NCBI GenBank assembly: GCA_963854835.1
Contig: OY978525.1
Span: 8,419,540 to 8,483,539 of the forward strand
Direction of reading: 5' to 3'
Origin: Megamerina dolium
Taxonomy: Eukaryota; Arthropoda; Insecta; Diptera; Megamerinidae
Length of the DNA stretch: 64,000 bases
This document shows positions 24,904 to 37,949 of the stretch, piece after piece. Position 1 is the first letter of the stretch, and every line of letters starts with the position of its first letter. Under the pieces are notes generated by a model that did no database searches, had not been told where the DNA came from, and worked only from the letters and a program-made list of their open reading frames with translations. A program made the translations under genes and the position numbers.

Positions 24904-27900
24904 TTATTTTTTCAAACTATGTGAACTATGCATTAGAATGCTGTGTGCTTTATAATTCACATATAAACGATATGTACAATAATAGAAAAATTCCACCAAT
25001 GAGATTATACTCAAGCCAAGACATAAATTAAAGACACCTCCGAGATCAGCTGTAATAATGATTTTGGCAAATTAATTGCGTTCGAAAGTGTACTAATTTA
25101 GAATATATGATCAATTCTTACATAATAAGCCAATCCATGACATAACGGTTACTTTACGTATTGCCGGTACAACCTGCTTTGATAAATAGACACGCACAAT
25201 GAACGAATCTTTGGTGAGATTGGTACTTTTGCTTTGAAAAATAAAAAAAATACAAACTTTTAGATAACTCCAAATATTTTTAACGCACTCATAATACTTA
25301 CTACAATGAGCTTACAGAGTAATCATGTAATTTAAGATCGGTTTTATAGGCCAGCGTATAATAGGTGACATCATAGCAGTTGGGTAGACAACCGTCACAT
25401 TTAATGCTCTTAAAACTGTCTACATATGGAATATATAGAGGCTTGTTCAAATTCTAATAAATAGAGCTATCACAGAATTCGATCGTTGTCGAAATGTAAT
25501 TCGAAATTATTCGATATCGACAGCAATTGAATTGTATGACAACCCTGAAAAAGTACTTCATATTACAAACCATAATTCTGCGAATAACATGTCGTATCAT
25601 TCAGTTTACATTCACCATAATCCGTTTGAAGCGTTGGCAAATGATAAGGATAACAATGGCAGCGTTGATAAATTGCATCCGTTTGACAGTTGAGCATACA
25701 TGCAGCTTGACGATAACGTCGCAATTCCAAATCATTCGATATTAAGCAGTCACGTTTGCGTTGTGACAATTCCAAAACTTCCGTCGAAGAACTTTGTACG
25801 GTCGGTGATATTTCGACAAAACTTTCCGAATTCGATGTTATCGTCACAGAAGATGCAGCTTCCGTAACAAAATCCATCGGATGATGAACAAGTACGATCA
25901 GACCAGTCGACAGATTACGTTCTGATCCTTCGACACCAATAAAACTTAAACCACCATCAACACCGAAAATATTCGCAGAGAATGGTACGAATGAAATGTT
26001 TCGTGGATTATAATTGAATGAACAGCATGGTCCCAAATATGAGGTGGTCGGTATAAATGAGAGATATTCATGATCTTGCCGGCATGGAAATTCGACTGTG
26101 CCCCAAAAACAACGTTTCACAAAATCATCACAACCAGCACTTACTTGCATCGCAGCATCATAGATGGAAATGTTATTGTAACGCAATACCGTATCGGTGA
26201 TGTTGTACGACGAATTTATTGGTGGATTCCAATTTTGATCGGTGAAAGCATTAATGAATTCCAATCCGGCAGCAACATCTTGTTCCTTGTAGGGTTCGGG
26301 AATTTTTCTTGAAAAAAAAAAAAAAAAATAGAAAAACGTGAATAATAGCGAAAATCTTTAAAGGAATCATCAAATAAAGGTAAAACATTTCCTTCTTCTT
26401 CTTCCATTCGATACTCGCCATCAACGCAAATAGGTCCGAAGACTCCAAGCATCTTCTCATCCGTGGTGGAAATTGTCCAGGCTTCTGCGCCATATGTTAG
26501 GACAGGAATAATGAGGGACTTGTAGAGTGTGATTTGCGATCTTCGAGAGAGGGCTCGACTACTCAATTTCCTACCTAACACAAAACGAATCTCTAAAGTC
26601 AGGTAAATCTTCGAGCAACCGAACCGAATACTCCTTTTATATCAAAGATTTAGAAAATCATGCTGCAAGAACCACATGCTTAATTCCAACTGAATCGAAT
26701 ACTCCTTTTATATAAAAATCGTAGAAAATGAAATGACGACTTCAGTGTCTGAAGGTAGTGAAGGATTTTGAACGAGTCTTCCTTCCATTATTATCGTGCG
26801 TGCTAAATTAGGATTATACTCTATTTATGTTCGCCAATTCCAAACGACACTAATTCTAAAAGATTTCAATTTCGAACGGTTTCCAACTGTCGGCAAGCAA
26901 TTGGCAATCCTTCCGATAGTAACAATTTGCCATGAAAACGTTCCAAAGAGAGCTCTGTGAAACCTCAGAAAAAGTGATATCATAAGGGTTCTGTCGTTCG
27001 GGGTCAGTTAAAATAAGTAGGTCCCTTATAATACTGTCCAAAATTTAACACGCCCAATAGTATTGGAAGAGAAGCTCGGCCAAACGGCTCTTCGGCGCTT
27101 ATAAGTGCCACATATTTATTTAGTTCTTTTTAATTCCTAACGACAGAATGCTTGGGGTTCATATTTTCTACGATTTGTGATATAGTTCTTTCAAAAGGGA
27201 ATTTATTGTCAACTTATTGTTACAATATAGACTTCAAATTGATCGCCAACTGAAAAAAATGCTTTTGATTTGGCTGAACCGGGGGCGAACCGATGATCTG
27301 ACATCGGTATATCTCTGGCTTCTTTCCAATTGCGAACATTCATTGTTTTCAGGTCATTGTTTTATTGATAGATGTTCGGTAGAATTGGAGAGAAGCCAGT
27401 TATAGATTTGAAATCTATATTAATTACAAATATTACCAGATCAGTCAGAATTTTGAGCCAGAAATTCGATTTGATTTTTTTCAGGATGTTTTTTTATGCT
27501 CTGAAACCAATCCACCTTTCCTCCATCATGTCAAGTTTCCAAGAGATTTTAATTCTAAAGTCGAATAATGCGACCTTTTTTTCCACGTCTTTTCAACAAA
27601 GAGTCTTTGTGGGCAGAAAAAATTCAGTAATTATGATGGTTCGATTATATCGAAAAAATGTAAGAAATTAATCCAATAAAAAATGTATTTTCTTTTAAAT
27701 CTGGTGTTAAACGTCAAAGCTGAGTGCGGCTTGAGTTTTTTAAATAACTGTGACAGCTCTAGTCTCAGCTCTAAGGAACGAGTATTGTATGACCACTTGA
27801 GAGTGTTTACTGTCAGCAGTTATGTGTACCGAATGGTGAAATGCTCTGCATGAGGTCTTAATCGATACCCGGTTGTAAGATCCAATAAATCAGTTTTTAT

Positions 27901-30554
27901 TTGATTTGAGCTCTTTAACAATTTTCATGATGAAATATTTTGGAACACGTAAAAATCAGCATTAACAGCTCTGAATTAAAATTTTTATAATTTTATTGTG
28001 CATATTAAATTTGGGTAGGACTATATGGGAGCTCTTACTTACATTAATATATTTCGGACGACAAAAGTTATGCTTCCAAAAAAGATTGGATTTTATATTT
28101 GGCAAGGACTAGAAGGTAGCTCTTAGCTGATTTCAAATTGGAAGAAGTTGTCCTTCTCGAAAACAGTTGACGACTTGTTTTCTAATTTCGTTGTGTGTGT
28201 GTGTTAAATTTGGATAGGACAAGATGGGATCTCTTACTTACACTAGCTACGTACAGAAACAACATCCATCTCAAAACAAACTGTTGGCTTATTATCGAAT
28301 TTCCTTGTACGCATGATATTTCGGGAAGTATTAAAAGGCAGTTCACGTTTTCTTTACTTATATGAGCTAATTTGGAATGACAAAAGTTGTCCTTATGAAA
28401 AAGGTACTATCGGATTGTTTAGAATCGTCTTCTTACTAATATACAAGATTACCTGATTTATTTGTTGATGATAAAGTCACTTTCGACAGTACGATAAGGG
28501 ATTACATCTACACAACAATGTCTGAGTTCGGTATTCCTGCTAAGTTCATTCGTCTTTGCAGAATGATACTGTGTAACTCCCATTGTGCAGTGAAAGTAGG
28601 GGATGATCTCTCCTCGCCGTTTAATACCGAATGGGTTTTCAGTTAAGGTGATTTGTTGTCGTGTGACTTCTTCAATCCTATTATGGAGAAAATAATACGA
28701 GCTGCTGATCTACGATATAATGGCACTATCTTCAATGAAAGTGTCACGCTGTTGGCGTATGCCGATGATATTAACATAATCGGCAAGAACACACGAGCAG
28801 TCAGTGCAGTATTCTCAGAGTTGGAAAGAGAGTCGCGTCGAATGAGTCTTACGGTGAACAATGACAAGACAAAATACCTAGTATCAACAAACAAAGAGTT
28901 GCAGCGTCTTGGACAGCACGTCACTGTTGATAACTACGCTTTTGAAGTACAGAAGGACTTTATCTATATTGGAAACAGCATTAACACCAGTAATGACGTC
29001 AGTCTGGAGATATTGTGAAGGATCACTCTTACTGACATGTGCTATTTTGGGTTAAGCAAGCAATTGAGAAGTCGAGCCCTCACTCGAGAAACGAAAACCA
29101 CACCCCACCCTACAAGTCTCTCATCATGCCTGTCCTTACATATGGCGCCGAAGCTTGGACAATTTCCACCTCAGATGAGAGAATGCTCGGAGTTTTTGAG
29201 AGAAAAGTCCTATGCAAGATCTTTGGACCTATTTGAGCTGGTGGTGATTATCGAATAAGGTACAACCTTGAGCTGTAAGTGTTGCATGCCGACAACGACA
29301 TAGTAAAGCATATTAAAATTCAGCAACTGCGCTGACTAGGTCATGCGGAGTGAATGGAAGAACACGTTCCGGCTAAGAAGGTGTTATATTCGGAACTCGC
29401 TGGCGGACGATGCGGCGGAGGTAGACCTAAACTCCCACTAGAGAACTTGTCAGCTCTTGGAATTTCTAACTGGCGTCAGCTAGCGAACGAAAGAGCTGGC
29501 TGGCAAAGCATGCTGGATTCAATCACATAAGTCAGTAGCAAGTAAGCTGATTTTGGACCGCAAATGTTTTCCATTTGAAAACAAAAACTCAGTTTGAATG
29601 GAGTTGGGTTTCTAACCGCATTCCGAATGTACAGAAATTTAACGCTCTAAACACAGAGAACATAAGCAAAACTATGCAGACTTCATCTATTTATAAAATT
29701 TTCGGAATTTTCGAAATTCAGAATTTTGATTGTTTGGGATTGGATTCGGTACCCTTAGAATTTTAGTGATTTGACCATGGAAATCATAAATAAGATTATG
29801 CAATTATATGTTTAGCAACTTAGGTTCTATGGATTAGTCATTCCATCATTACAATTCTAAGCTTTGATGGCTCAGCTGTCTAACAAACAATAAGAAATGA
29901 GAAATTTCCCATTCCCATACATTAAAAGTGTCATCATCAAAAGGGCATATAATTTTTCTAACCACTTCATCACTTAATTATCTCGATATGAAGTTCATGA
30001 AATTTTCTTTACTTACAATTTTTTGATGAAACGTTGTACCCGTTCCAGATTTACGACTTTCGGTCTGCAAATAGTCACACCGGGAAATGCAACATCTGTT
30101 ATTGCTAAATCGGTAGAAATGGTATTTAAAATCGGATACGAATAGAATTTCAGCCATAGCTGTAGCGATAAATAAACGGCCAAGAGAAATAACATGAATA
30201 ATACTGTGGACCAAATCCATCTAAAGGGGTTCAAATTGATTGGTGTTCTTTGGAAAAATGTAGATGATTCTAGAAATATCATATTTACCTAGAAATGCCA
30301 TGTGTACGATTTGGTCTCAACAACCAGACACCGCTGACCTTGGTCTTTTTCGTATATTCCCAAAAAGTATCTTTGGCGGCCAATTGCAAACGTTCGACCC
30401 AATGTTGACGATAATTTGGATTGTATAGAGTATGCCTTTGTAATGGGTCCATTTTAATAATACGCGATTGCATTGTTTTATATATTTTAGTAGATTTATA
30501 ATTGTCGGAGTTGCTGTTGTTGTTAGCGACCTTATTCCGTTGTATTGAATTCAT
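24904..30554 (-). CDS. Pickpocket family DEG/ENaC sodium channel subunit
   Basis: Exons 30554-30289, 30220-30017, 26307-25571, 25419-25302, 25231-25122, 25049-24904; phases close to give 526 residues, normal for the family. TM1 follows residue 88 (RWIWSTVLFMLFLLAVYLSL). The post-TM1 FPGVTICRP signature is intact. The extracellular part is Cys-rich (CMLNCQTDAIYQRCHCYPYHLP; SFKSIKCDGCLPNCYDVTYY). TM2 includes the GLS selectivity-filter motif in LGGVFNLCLGLSIISLVEF. The cytoplasmic segment before TM1 lacks the usual Cys/Thr/Ser-His-Gly pattern (here KKTKVSGVWLLRPNRTHGIS). Pickpockets form homo- or heterotrimeric channels in sensory neurons and epithelia. I cannot name the member. The exon 3/4 junction (TAT G | AC AGT) and the exon 4/5 junction were picked because other nearby GT/AG choices break the frame. 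Confidence 0.85.
26395..26581 (-). pseudogene. Non-LTR element fragment (RT C-terminal region)
   Basis: Encodes SSRALSRRSQITLYKSLIIP and then VLTYGAEAWTIS, the conserved region after the reverse transcriptase that is also seen at 29040-29236. It is antisense-neutral scrap directly upstream of pickpocket exon 3. Confidence 0.7.
26862..27112 (+). mobile_element. tRNA-derived SINE, copy S3 (5'-truncated)
   Basis: Family body in plus orientation: ggcaagcaattggcaat, tgaaacctcagaaaaagtga, gtccaaaatttaacacgc. It runs to the tail gctcggccaaacggctcttc…tataagtgccacat. The tRNA-like head is missing. It lies in the pickpocket intron. Confidence 0.75.
28440..29530 (+). pseudogene. Degenerate non-LTR retrotransposon, RT to 3' end
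   Basis: Plus-strand frames with stops and frameshifts encode EFGIPAKFIRLCRMIL, the LSCDFFNPIMEKIIR helix, the active-site box LLAYADDINIIGK, and MSLTVNNDKTKYLVST. Then come YKSLIMPVLTYGAEAWTIST and VFERKVLCKIFGPI. The end reads GISNWRQLANERAGWQSML before a stop. The same family left the fragments at 26395-26581 and 31077-31400. The clade (RTE/CR1-like) is uncertain. The host is pickpocket intron 2, opposite strand. Confidence 0.85.
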
Positions 30555-31076
30555 TTTTATGTACTGAAGAGATTGGCTCTGTTCTTCCACGAATTTTATG
30601 ACTTTTCGAATTTTCACATTCGAAAACAACTGCACAAAGTATCATTACCGTTATGTACTATATATTTGTATGTAGAAAGTAGACAATAATAATAATGGTC
30701 GCTAGTTAGTTGCGTTAATGTTTCGCCTAAGTGCTTTTTATGTTCACAAGAGGTTATACACATATGAGAGTACATTTCTACTTCCATACAAATTAGTTGT
30801 TTGATTTTAATTATTATATTTATTGATAGTATGCATTTTATACGAGTGTTGTGTGTATATGAACTCGAAACTTTTTTTCTATTGACGAAAATATTAGTGT
30901 TCCACACTAAATGCTTTTGGGTAGATTTTGCGTCTAAAGATTTTATAATTTTTTGCAGGCTGACACCCTTTCGATCAATACTTTAATTCAACCCTGCATT
31001 TCTAGAATTTTTCCTTCCACTGGCTGTTTGGGTTCTAATTTGTCACATTACTTACTTATTTACTTATGTGGCCATT
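30555..31076. other. Pickpocket 5' flank
   Basis: AT-rich sequence that should hold the pickpocket promoter or 5' UTR. No distinct core promoter motif could be assigned. Confidence 0.35.
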
Positions 31077-31540
31077 TCAACCGAAAATCGATTTACGCCG
31101 AATCCAACATGATTCGCCACCTATCTCTCCCCTTTGCCAGTTAGAAATTCCAAGCGTTTTCAAGTTTTCTAGTACTTGGTCTTGCCACCAGAGGTTACGT
31201 CTGCCTCTTCTACGTCGTCCACTAGCGGATTCTGAATATAACACCTTCTTAGTTGGGGCGTGATCTTCCATTCGCTCGACATGACCTAGCCAGCGTAGCC
31301 GGTGAATCTTAATGAGCTTTACTAAGTCGATGTCGGCATACAGCTCATACAGCTTATGGTTCTATCTTATTCGATATTCGCCACCAACGCATATAGGTCT
31401 AAAGATCTTTTCAATCGTAAACTCCGAGCTAGATAGAGGCACCTGCCCTGTAGACGGACCCGACATTCCAGGTTTGCGGACGTCTTCAACAAAAGAGGTA
31501 GTACTCACCTGGGATATGTTCTAATTTTTCATCGGGGGAG
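31077..31540 (-). pseudogene. Non-LTR element 3' end, rearranged
   Basis: Minus strand encodes APTKKVLYSESASGRRRRGR and then KTLGISNWQRGEIG, equivalent to the 3' end of the element at 28440-29530. 31420-31500 carries the repeat shared with 8960-9330. Internal parts are missing. Confidence 0.65.
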
Positions 31541-31599
31541 AGTTTTTATGTGGTAGATCGCAAGTCCAATGCAAAATTGCTAACCGAGGAGGATTTCGT

Positions 31600-31990
31600 T
31601 ACATTGTTAACCACAAATATTCCCGGAAAAGACTAAGTTCTACATACGCATAAAATTCAATTGGCAAAAGTACTGAAGCGTCAAGGTCATCAAGATTCTG
31701 GATGGAAAGTGTTGCAAATTTTTTTTCGTAAAACCCGTTTTCTGCTTCATCAAATTGTTGTTCCCAAATATTCCCGCTTTTGCGATTTTAACTTGGGGAA
31801 TTTTGGAAAAGGCTAAGGCTTGCATCCAATGGCTTGATGGCATCTTCAAGGCCTTCAAGATTTTCGACAGTACTCTGATTGGGTTCTGAAGCAATTGGCC
31901 AATTGTTGACGGAAAATCCATCTTCGGCTTCGTAGGAATTATTAACCCCAAATATTCCCGCTATTGTTGACTTTACTACGATTTGATTAA
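31600..31990. repeat. Degenerate tandem repeat with recurring aaatattcccg
   Basis: Three occurrences of the box aaatattcccg (near 31614, 31767, 31952) with related intervening text (caaggtcatcaagatt / caaggccttcaagatt). This suggests an old 150-190 base tandem array. Confidence 0.4.
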
Positions 31991-32915
31991 CAAAATCCCC
32001 AAGAGTCTACGTACTTTCGATGATAGGCTTCTAAAGCATTTCATATATTATGGTTTCAGCAATGAGACGTCTAGATGACATATGCTTTTTCAAATGAGAT
32101 GGTGCAATCTGTCGAACATTGTTCAATAAGTTGATTTTTCTTCCAAAAAAATTTGAGAAGAAATTATGTGAATTGATCGTCAAGGTTAGGCGTTTTAAGG
32201 CCTTTAAATTTTTTCCTATAGAATTATGTTAAGTCGCATGTTTGTGGAAATAAACTAATAAGAATTGACAAATTGCTGAGTCACGGATCTAGTTCTATAA
32301 ACAAAACTGCAAAGGGAACTTCAATTTTTCACATTAAACGCTTCTGTTAGCAATGAAGACATAAGTTTTTCACAAATTTTTATTATCCATTTGTTGAAGC
32401 TCTCTTCTTTCTGGACGAGATATATTTTTCTCAACGGTTTTGATATTTATTGAATCAGCAATAAAAACGTTTTTTGAATTGAATTTTTTTCTTCCCAGTC
32501 ATATTTTTTTCTTGAGGAAGAGAAAAAACCCAAGTGGACCAGGGTTGTATAGGGCAAGCCTTCTGCCTTCTAGTGTGGAGCAAGAGTTTTTACTTAGTCA
32601 ACAAACTTTTTTAATTTCTTACCGAATCGGAATCGATCCGGCATATAATAATGTACTCAAATTTTAGCAACGGTGACTACTCGATGCCAAAGGAAACACC
32701 GCTTTCCTTACTTTAATATCCGTATGTACCCAGGCATTTTCAAATCAGTTTAGAATCGATCGGGCAAGAGTCTAACACCTTAATGGGATTGTCGGTCAAA
32801 ATTGCTATGATTTGGTTTGAGAGGCTCCAAGTTCGTTTTCTGGTAGACCATGCTCGTGTTGAATACTCCCAACTATTTCTTCTTGTCACTTAGTTCTGTT
32901 TTGAACTATTGGGGA
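31991..32915. other. Intergenic, nothing recognised
   Basis: AT-rich sequence with no reading frame, repeat boundary or RNA gene that I can support. Confidence 0.4.
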
Positions 32916-33900
32916 ATTTAAAAAGTTTATTGGTACATTTTTGAACAAAAATTTTCTCTATTGAAAATCAATTTTAATCAAATACTATTGGCCATTATTA
33001 TATATGATCTTTTGCCATTTATTGGGTAACTTTATAACTGCTATGGTTTATCGGTGAAGAACTTGGTCAAGTGATTTTCAGCGGCTTTTCCACCAGCCAA
33101 TTTTTTACCATTAAGAGAGTTTTGCAGAGACCGAAACAAAAGGTAGTCAGACGGTGCATTGTCCAGGTTATATGGTGGATGCATCGAGTCTCTATCAAAA
33201 ATGTTTGTGGCCCGGCATTGTCATGATGCAACATTTTCTGTTGGCCAGTTCTGGTGGCTTTTCCTTGATTGTTTCGTTCAAACGGTCGAATAGTTAGCAG
33301 TAGAGATCAGAATTAACCGTTTCTCTAGGCTGTAGGAGCTCGTAATAGACAATTCCCTTCCAATCCCATCAAACACTCAACATAATCTTGTTTGCTATCA
33401 ATCCAGAAGTCGTTTGTGAAAGGTCACCGTTTCAGCAGCGTTTCGCTGATGGCTATTCGGTTAATCAAATTTCTTTGTGTTAATTCTTGTGGAATCCAAA
33501 TATCGAGCGTCTTTGCGTAGCCTGCTCTTTTTAGATGATTCCAAACTATCACGTAGTTAATGTTTAGTTCCTCCGCTACCTCCTAACAGCTTGCGAATCG
33601 GTCTAGTTCCATCAGTTGCAAAATTTCATCGACTTTTTCAGTGACTGGTCGACCAGAGTGAGGTGCATCTTTGACATCATATTTTCTGGATCGGAATCGA
33701 ACAAACCACTTCTGAATCTGGTGCTCACTCACAGCATTCTCAATTTCGGCTTGTTTTGGTAGCAGTTTTATATTTTTTATAGTAAAAATGATCACATCAT
33801 ATAGCGTATTGCTTCAGGTATTTCACTCATTTTCAAATCAATGTAGCTTTTGACACGAGCAACGAATTACAGAACTGTATTCATAAAAAATGTAGCCTGA
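32916..33900 (-). pseudogene. Decayed mariner element
   Basis: Minus-strand translation gives the mariner N-terminus (HQIQKWFVRFRSRKYDVKDA, then PHSGRPVTEKVDEILQLME). After frame breaks comes the central region (WWDWKGIVYYELLQPRETVN, then SDLYCQLFDRLNEAIKEK). The 3' terminal region near 32925 contains attggtacatttttg, as in mariner ends. Multiple stops and frameshifts make it inactive. Confidence 0.8.
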
Positions 33901-34725
33901 AATGTCACCTTTCGTTTGACACAATTGGATTGTATTGCCCGATATATGGGCATCAATACCGTCTAGTAGCAAAAAATTGCGGAGACTTTTTAAATTACTC
34001 AATATTTGAGAAGTTGTGCTTCACATTCATATTGTCCCTTGGCATCAAGAACTCTTTAAAATCTATGGATAGTTGATCTGCCTTAAGGCATTCCAATACA
34101 ATTGATGGACCCAATTCCTTCTCTAGCATCTGTTACTTTGACGTTATGTACCCTTTCAGCAATTTTTGCGGTAGTACTTAATTTCAAGAACCTAAAATCA
34201 TCCCTGAAACTCTTCTGAAAATTGAAACAACAGGTTTGGACCTTAGCTAGATCTATTTGTTTCGAAACTTCAAACTTCTTAACGGCTGTAGAGATGTATT
34301 TTTCAAGCCAATCGTATTCACACTTCTAGGATGAAATTCATAAATTAAAGAATCATTCGAACAAATGCATAGAAGTTTAACAAAATTATGCTGACTAATG
34401 AAATATATTTCACTTACAAAGAGTGGTGAGAACGAAAACTTATAGTATATTTTTAATATTCAAAGTAAAATCGAAAATTAAATTCCACATATTTTATATA
34501 CACGCATTTTTATTGATGACCCATTCGAAATTGAAATTATTTTTTTGGATGCAAAAAATCAAATTACGTATATTAATGCGAAGATATTCGCATGTATGTA
34601 TGATGTATGAAAATAAACAGCGTGATTTTTTGGCAACTTTCTTTTTAACAACACTGTTTTTAGCAGCTCAGCTGTTTTCGCATAACATGTTACTGTCAAA
34701 CATGTTCAGTTTTGTCTATAATTTA
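33901..34725. other. Intergenic, nothing recognised
   Basis: AT-rich sequence without supported features. Confidence 0.35.
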
Positions 34726-35445
34726 AATATGAATCGATTTACAAACGAACAATGCTTGCAGATTATTGAATTTTATTCTCAAAATTCATGCTCGATTAAG
34801 AAAGTGAATCATGCACTTTCTTGAGTTCAGCGACGAAACTCATTTTTGGTTGAATGGATACGCGAACAATCAAAATTGCCGTATTTAATGTGAAGAGCAG
34901 CCAGAAGCATTGCAAGAACTGTCAATGCATCCCGAAAAATGCACTGTGGTGGTGTGGCCGGTGGCATCATTGGACTGTACTTTTTCAAAGACGACGAAGG
35001 CATGAACGTTACTGTGAATGGCGAGCGCTACCATGCGATGATTACAAACTTTTTTTTTGCCCAAAATGGAAGAGCTGGACTTGGCTGACATGTGGTGTAA
35101 ACAAGACGGTCCCACATGCCATACAGCACGCGAAACAATGGGCCAATTGAGAGGCGAGTTGGGTGAACAGTTTATTTCACGTTTTGGGCCGGTCAATTGG
35201 CTGCCTAGATCGTGCTATTTAACGCCTTTAGACTATTTTTTTGTGGGGCTATGTTAAGGCTCATATCTATAGCGACAAGCCCTCAACGATTGACGCCAAT
35301 ATTGAAGAATTTATTCGTGAGATACCGGCCGATTTGTTGGAGAGAGTATGCCAAAATTGGACGCAGCGTATAGATCATTTGAGGCGCAGCCGTGGTCAAC
35401 ATTTACATGAAATCATCTCCAAATAAAGATTTCATACATTTTTTC
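34726..35445 (+). pseudogene. Decayed mariner-superfamily element (same family as 40.6-41.3 kb)
   Basis: Begins MNRFTNEQCLQIIEFYSQNS, the helix-turn-helix start, then jumps by internal deletion to SDETHFWLNGYANNQNCRI-like text. It continues with QDGPTCHTARETMGQLRGE, FGPVNWLPRSCYLTPLDYFF and the end VCQNWTQRIDHLRRSRGQHL. The frame changes several times and has stops. The catalytic motifs are recognisable but scattered over frames. Confidence 0.8.
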
Positions 35446-36585
35446 TAAATTTTAAGTGTTTTGTTTTTTTAAAATCAAATCCGAAGGCTCTTTAAAAATC
35501 TCCCTGTACTTACAATCGAACGTAAACTCTAAATATCCCATTTCAACATTGGTGTCAGCAGCACATTGTACGCATAGTTCATACAATATGCAGTAATATC
35601 ATCAATATGAACATCACATAAAGTATCAGTAACTTCAATATTGTAGTGCTTCATTTTAATTTTTTTTTTGGGGGATTTATGCATGAGGATACATGCACGT
35701 ATATTGGCATGAGAATACATGTATTGTGTAAAATGCCGCATGAATATGGCTATATTGTTATGTGGTGCTTTTGATGATGTTTCTGCTCATTTGGTTGATA
35801 TGTATGGTCGTCTACTACCTTCATATATGATTCCACAATGAAAAGTTGTTACAGGGACAGATTCAGATCTGTGAATTTAGGAAGGATACGGTGATTGATA
35901 GAGTAACATAAGAGGGCCATCGACTATTCTGTTGCTCCCTGTTGTCCTCTAGTGATTTCAACAAAATTGAAGTTCAGCCCAGCTTCCATTAACTTTCATT
36001 ATGAATTATTCATAAAAAGTAGCAGAGTTCAGACCAGGAGCTACCAATAAATTTATTACATCTTTCACACACCTTTTTTCCTTAGATCCGCTACTGTAAT
36101 GCCTGTGTAATAAATACGAGCGTGAAAGATTATGTCTGATTATTTTTATGTATGAAATTATTGTGTGGAGAATATTGAAAAGTTTGTGGTAGTACAATAT
36201 TCGTATTACATTCATTTGTAGAACATTTGAACACACATTAAAATGGTATGCAGACAATATGGTAAGTTCAAAAACATGAGCTTTAATGGTCTGACTAATG
36301 CGAAAGAAAGTAAGATATTTTTTGCTTTGGATTCCTTTACGAAACACTTTCACATTCAGTAGTAGAGATCGTTGTCCAATCCAGATCCAAGTTTTTTAGA
36401 TGGTGATTGAATCTACAGTGACCTACATATATTGGTCCAGTGTAGAGTTTACTATCTTTTCTGCCCAGGGTCTTCTCGATTGTCACATATCCGCTTGGAC
36501 TCATCACTATCCGGCTAGGTTTTTTTTTGCCCCGTTGCGCATGTAGTTATATAAAGAGCTGTTATTCAATGCACAGAAGAATTCT
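35446..36585. other. Intergenic, nothing recognised
   Basis: AT-rich sequence with no supported gene or element. Confidence 0.35.
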
Positions 36586-36588
36586 GAA

Positions 36589-36790
36589 CAGGTACTGTCA
36601 AATGGGGTATAACGTGAACTCCTTCCTTCCCTTGATACCTCATTTGACAGTATCTGTATTACAGTCGATGACCAAGAATATAGAAGACACCAACTTCATA
36701 AGTTCAGAATTCAGGTACAGGTACTGTCAAATGATGGTATAAAGGGAAGGAAGGAAGGAGTTCCTACTATACCTCATTTGACGGTACCTG
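36589..36790. mobile_element. Pair of ~75 bp hairpin MITEs
   Basis: 36589-36657 and 36718-36790 each start caggtactgtcaaatg and end with the inverse (catttgacrgtayctg). Each can therefore fold into a hairpin. The cores are in opposite orientation (gaactccttccttccctt versus aagggaaggaaggaaggagt). Confidence 0.75.
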
Positions 36791-36859
36791 TACTATAGTC
36801 GCAGAGAACGTCGTTGTGTTTGTTCGAAGTGCGAAACATTCCTAGAACAACTTTGATTG

Positions 36860-37205
36860 GAATAAGTATCAATCAATCAAGGAGCCGTGACGGAGGAGCA
36901 AAGAACAAATTTATTGCTCATCAATCGGATCAGGTGAAACCAGACTAAAGCCTGTCAAGATACATATACGTCGACGATTAAACGCGGGTGTTGCAGTCAC
37001 CATGCAAGATCTTTTGTACTCAAAGTCCAACTACAACTCTAGAATCTCTTCAATCTTCCTTATGCATGAGGTTAGAATAGATTTTGTCGAATGTTTCAAG
37101 AATAAAGCTGATAGCGAAAAGGCCAGCTGAAAGTGTGTAAGACGAAGTTGGGTCAGAGCCGGACATTCGCAAAGAACATGGACAAAGAACGTCTGCATAC
37201 CGTGT
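36860..37205 (-). repeat. LINE 3'-end fragment, second copy
   Basis: Homologous to 18870-19215. On the minus strand it encodes FFVHVLCECPALTQLRLTHF, the typical end of a Jockey-type second ORF (zinc-knuckle-like CECPAL). It ends on the plus-strand tract atcaatcaatcaagg at 36869-36883. Confidence 0.65.
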
Positions 37206-37439
37206 TGGAGGAGAGTCCCATTTTTTCGAGGTTCATTTCTCTTAATCGGTTATCTTCTTACTCTGATTCTATCCTGTGAGACGTGTAAATAATTGAATTA
37301 AGTAATTCTTTAGAGACATCACAGCTGCCCCATTATCTGATAGAATGCAATTGGTCCTATGAGTGCCTCTGAGTATGCACTTGCTTCTTTATCGACTTTG
37401 TTCTCCTTCCCAGCTTGGTATTTCAGAGGATGAGAAAAG

Positions 37440-37860
37440 GCATATCGTATTTCATTATTTGACTTTATTAAGGATTTTCTAGCATTTATGGACTATTTTG
37501 GAGTCACAATCTAGAATCTTAATGTATGTTGTTAGATTTTTAAAAAGGAGTAATAGGGAAGCTTTAAGCCTTTACAAGCTGCTATGCTCTTGATCCGCTT
37601 CGTCAATATTGGCTAATTTATAATCGATTTCATTAACTCTCATACCATGGTATTCAGATTGTTAGGAAACATTTATCTTACTTAATTTTGTGACTTTGTA
37701 CTAGATTTCATAATATTCGTGTATTATTTTGGAGTCGCAGTCTGGAATCTTAATGGGCTTTGTTAGGGTGCCTTCTTTAAAATGGAGTAAATGGAGGGAA
37801 GCCCTAGGCCTGCTCACGTTAACAGCTTCTGGAATATGTTCCATCACTTGTTTTGGAATT
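37440..37860. repeat. Two-copy direct repeat, ~240 bp period
   Basis: 37497-37600 and 37728-37850 share ttggagtcrcartctrgaat, cttaatg and aggagtaa…gggaagc. Diverged and non-coding. Confidence 0.5.
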
Positions 37861-37949
37861 GTTCGCATAAGGAATTATATGTGAAATTTTGAATTCTCGC
37901 TTTCGAATTACTTCACTTATTTTTTTACTTTTCCACTGAAGTTTACATT

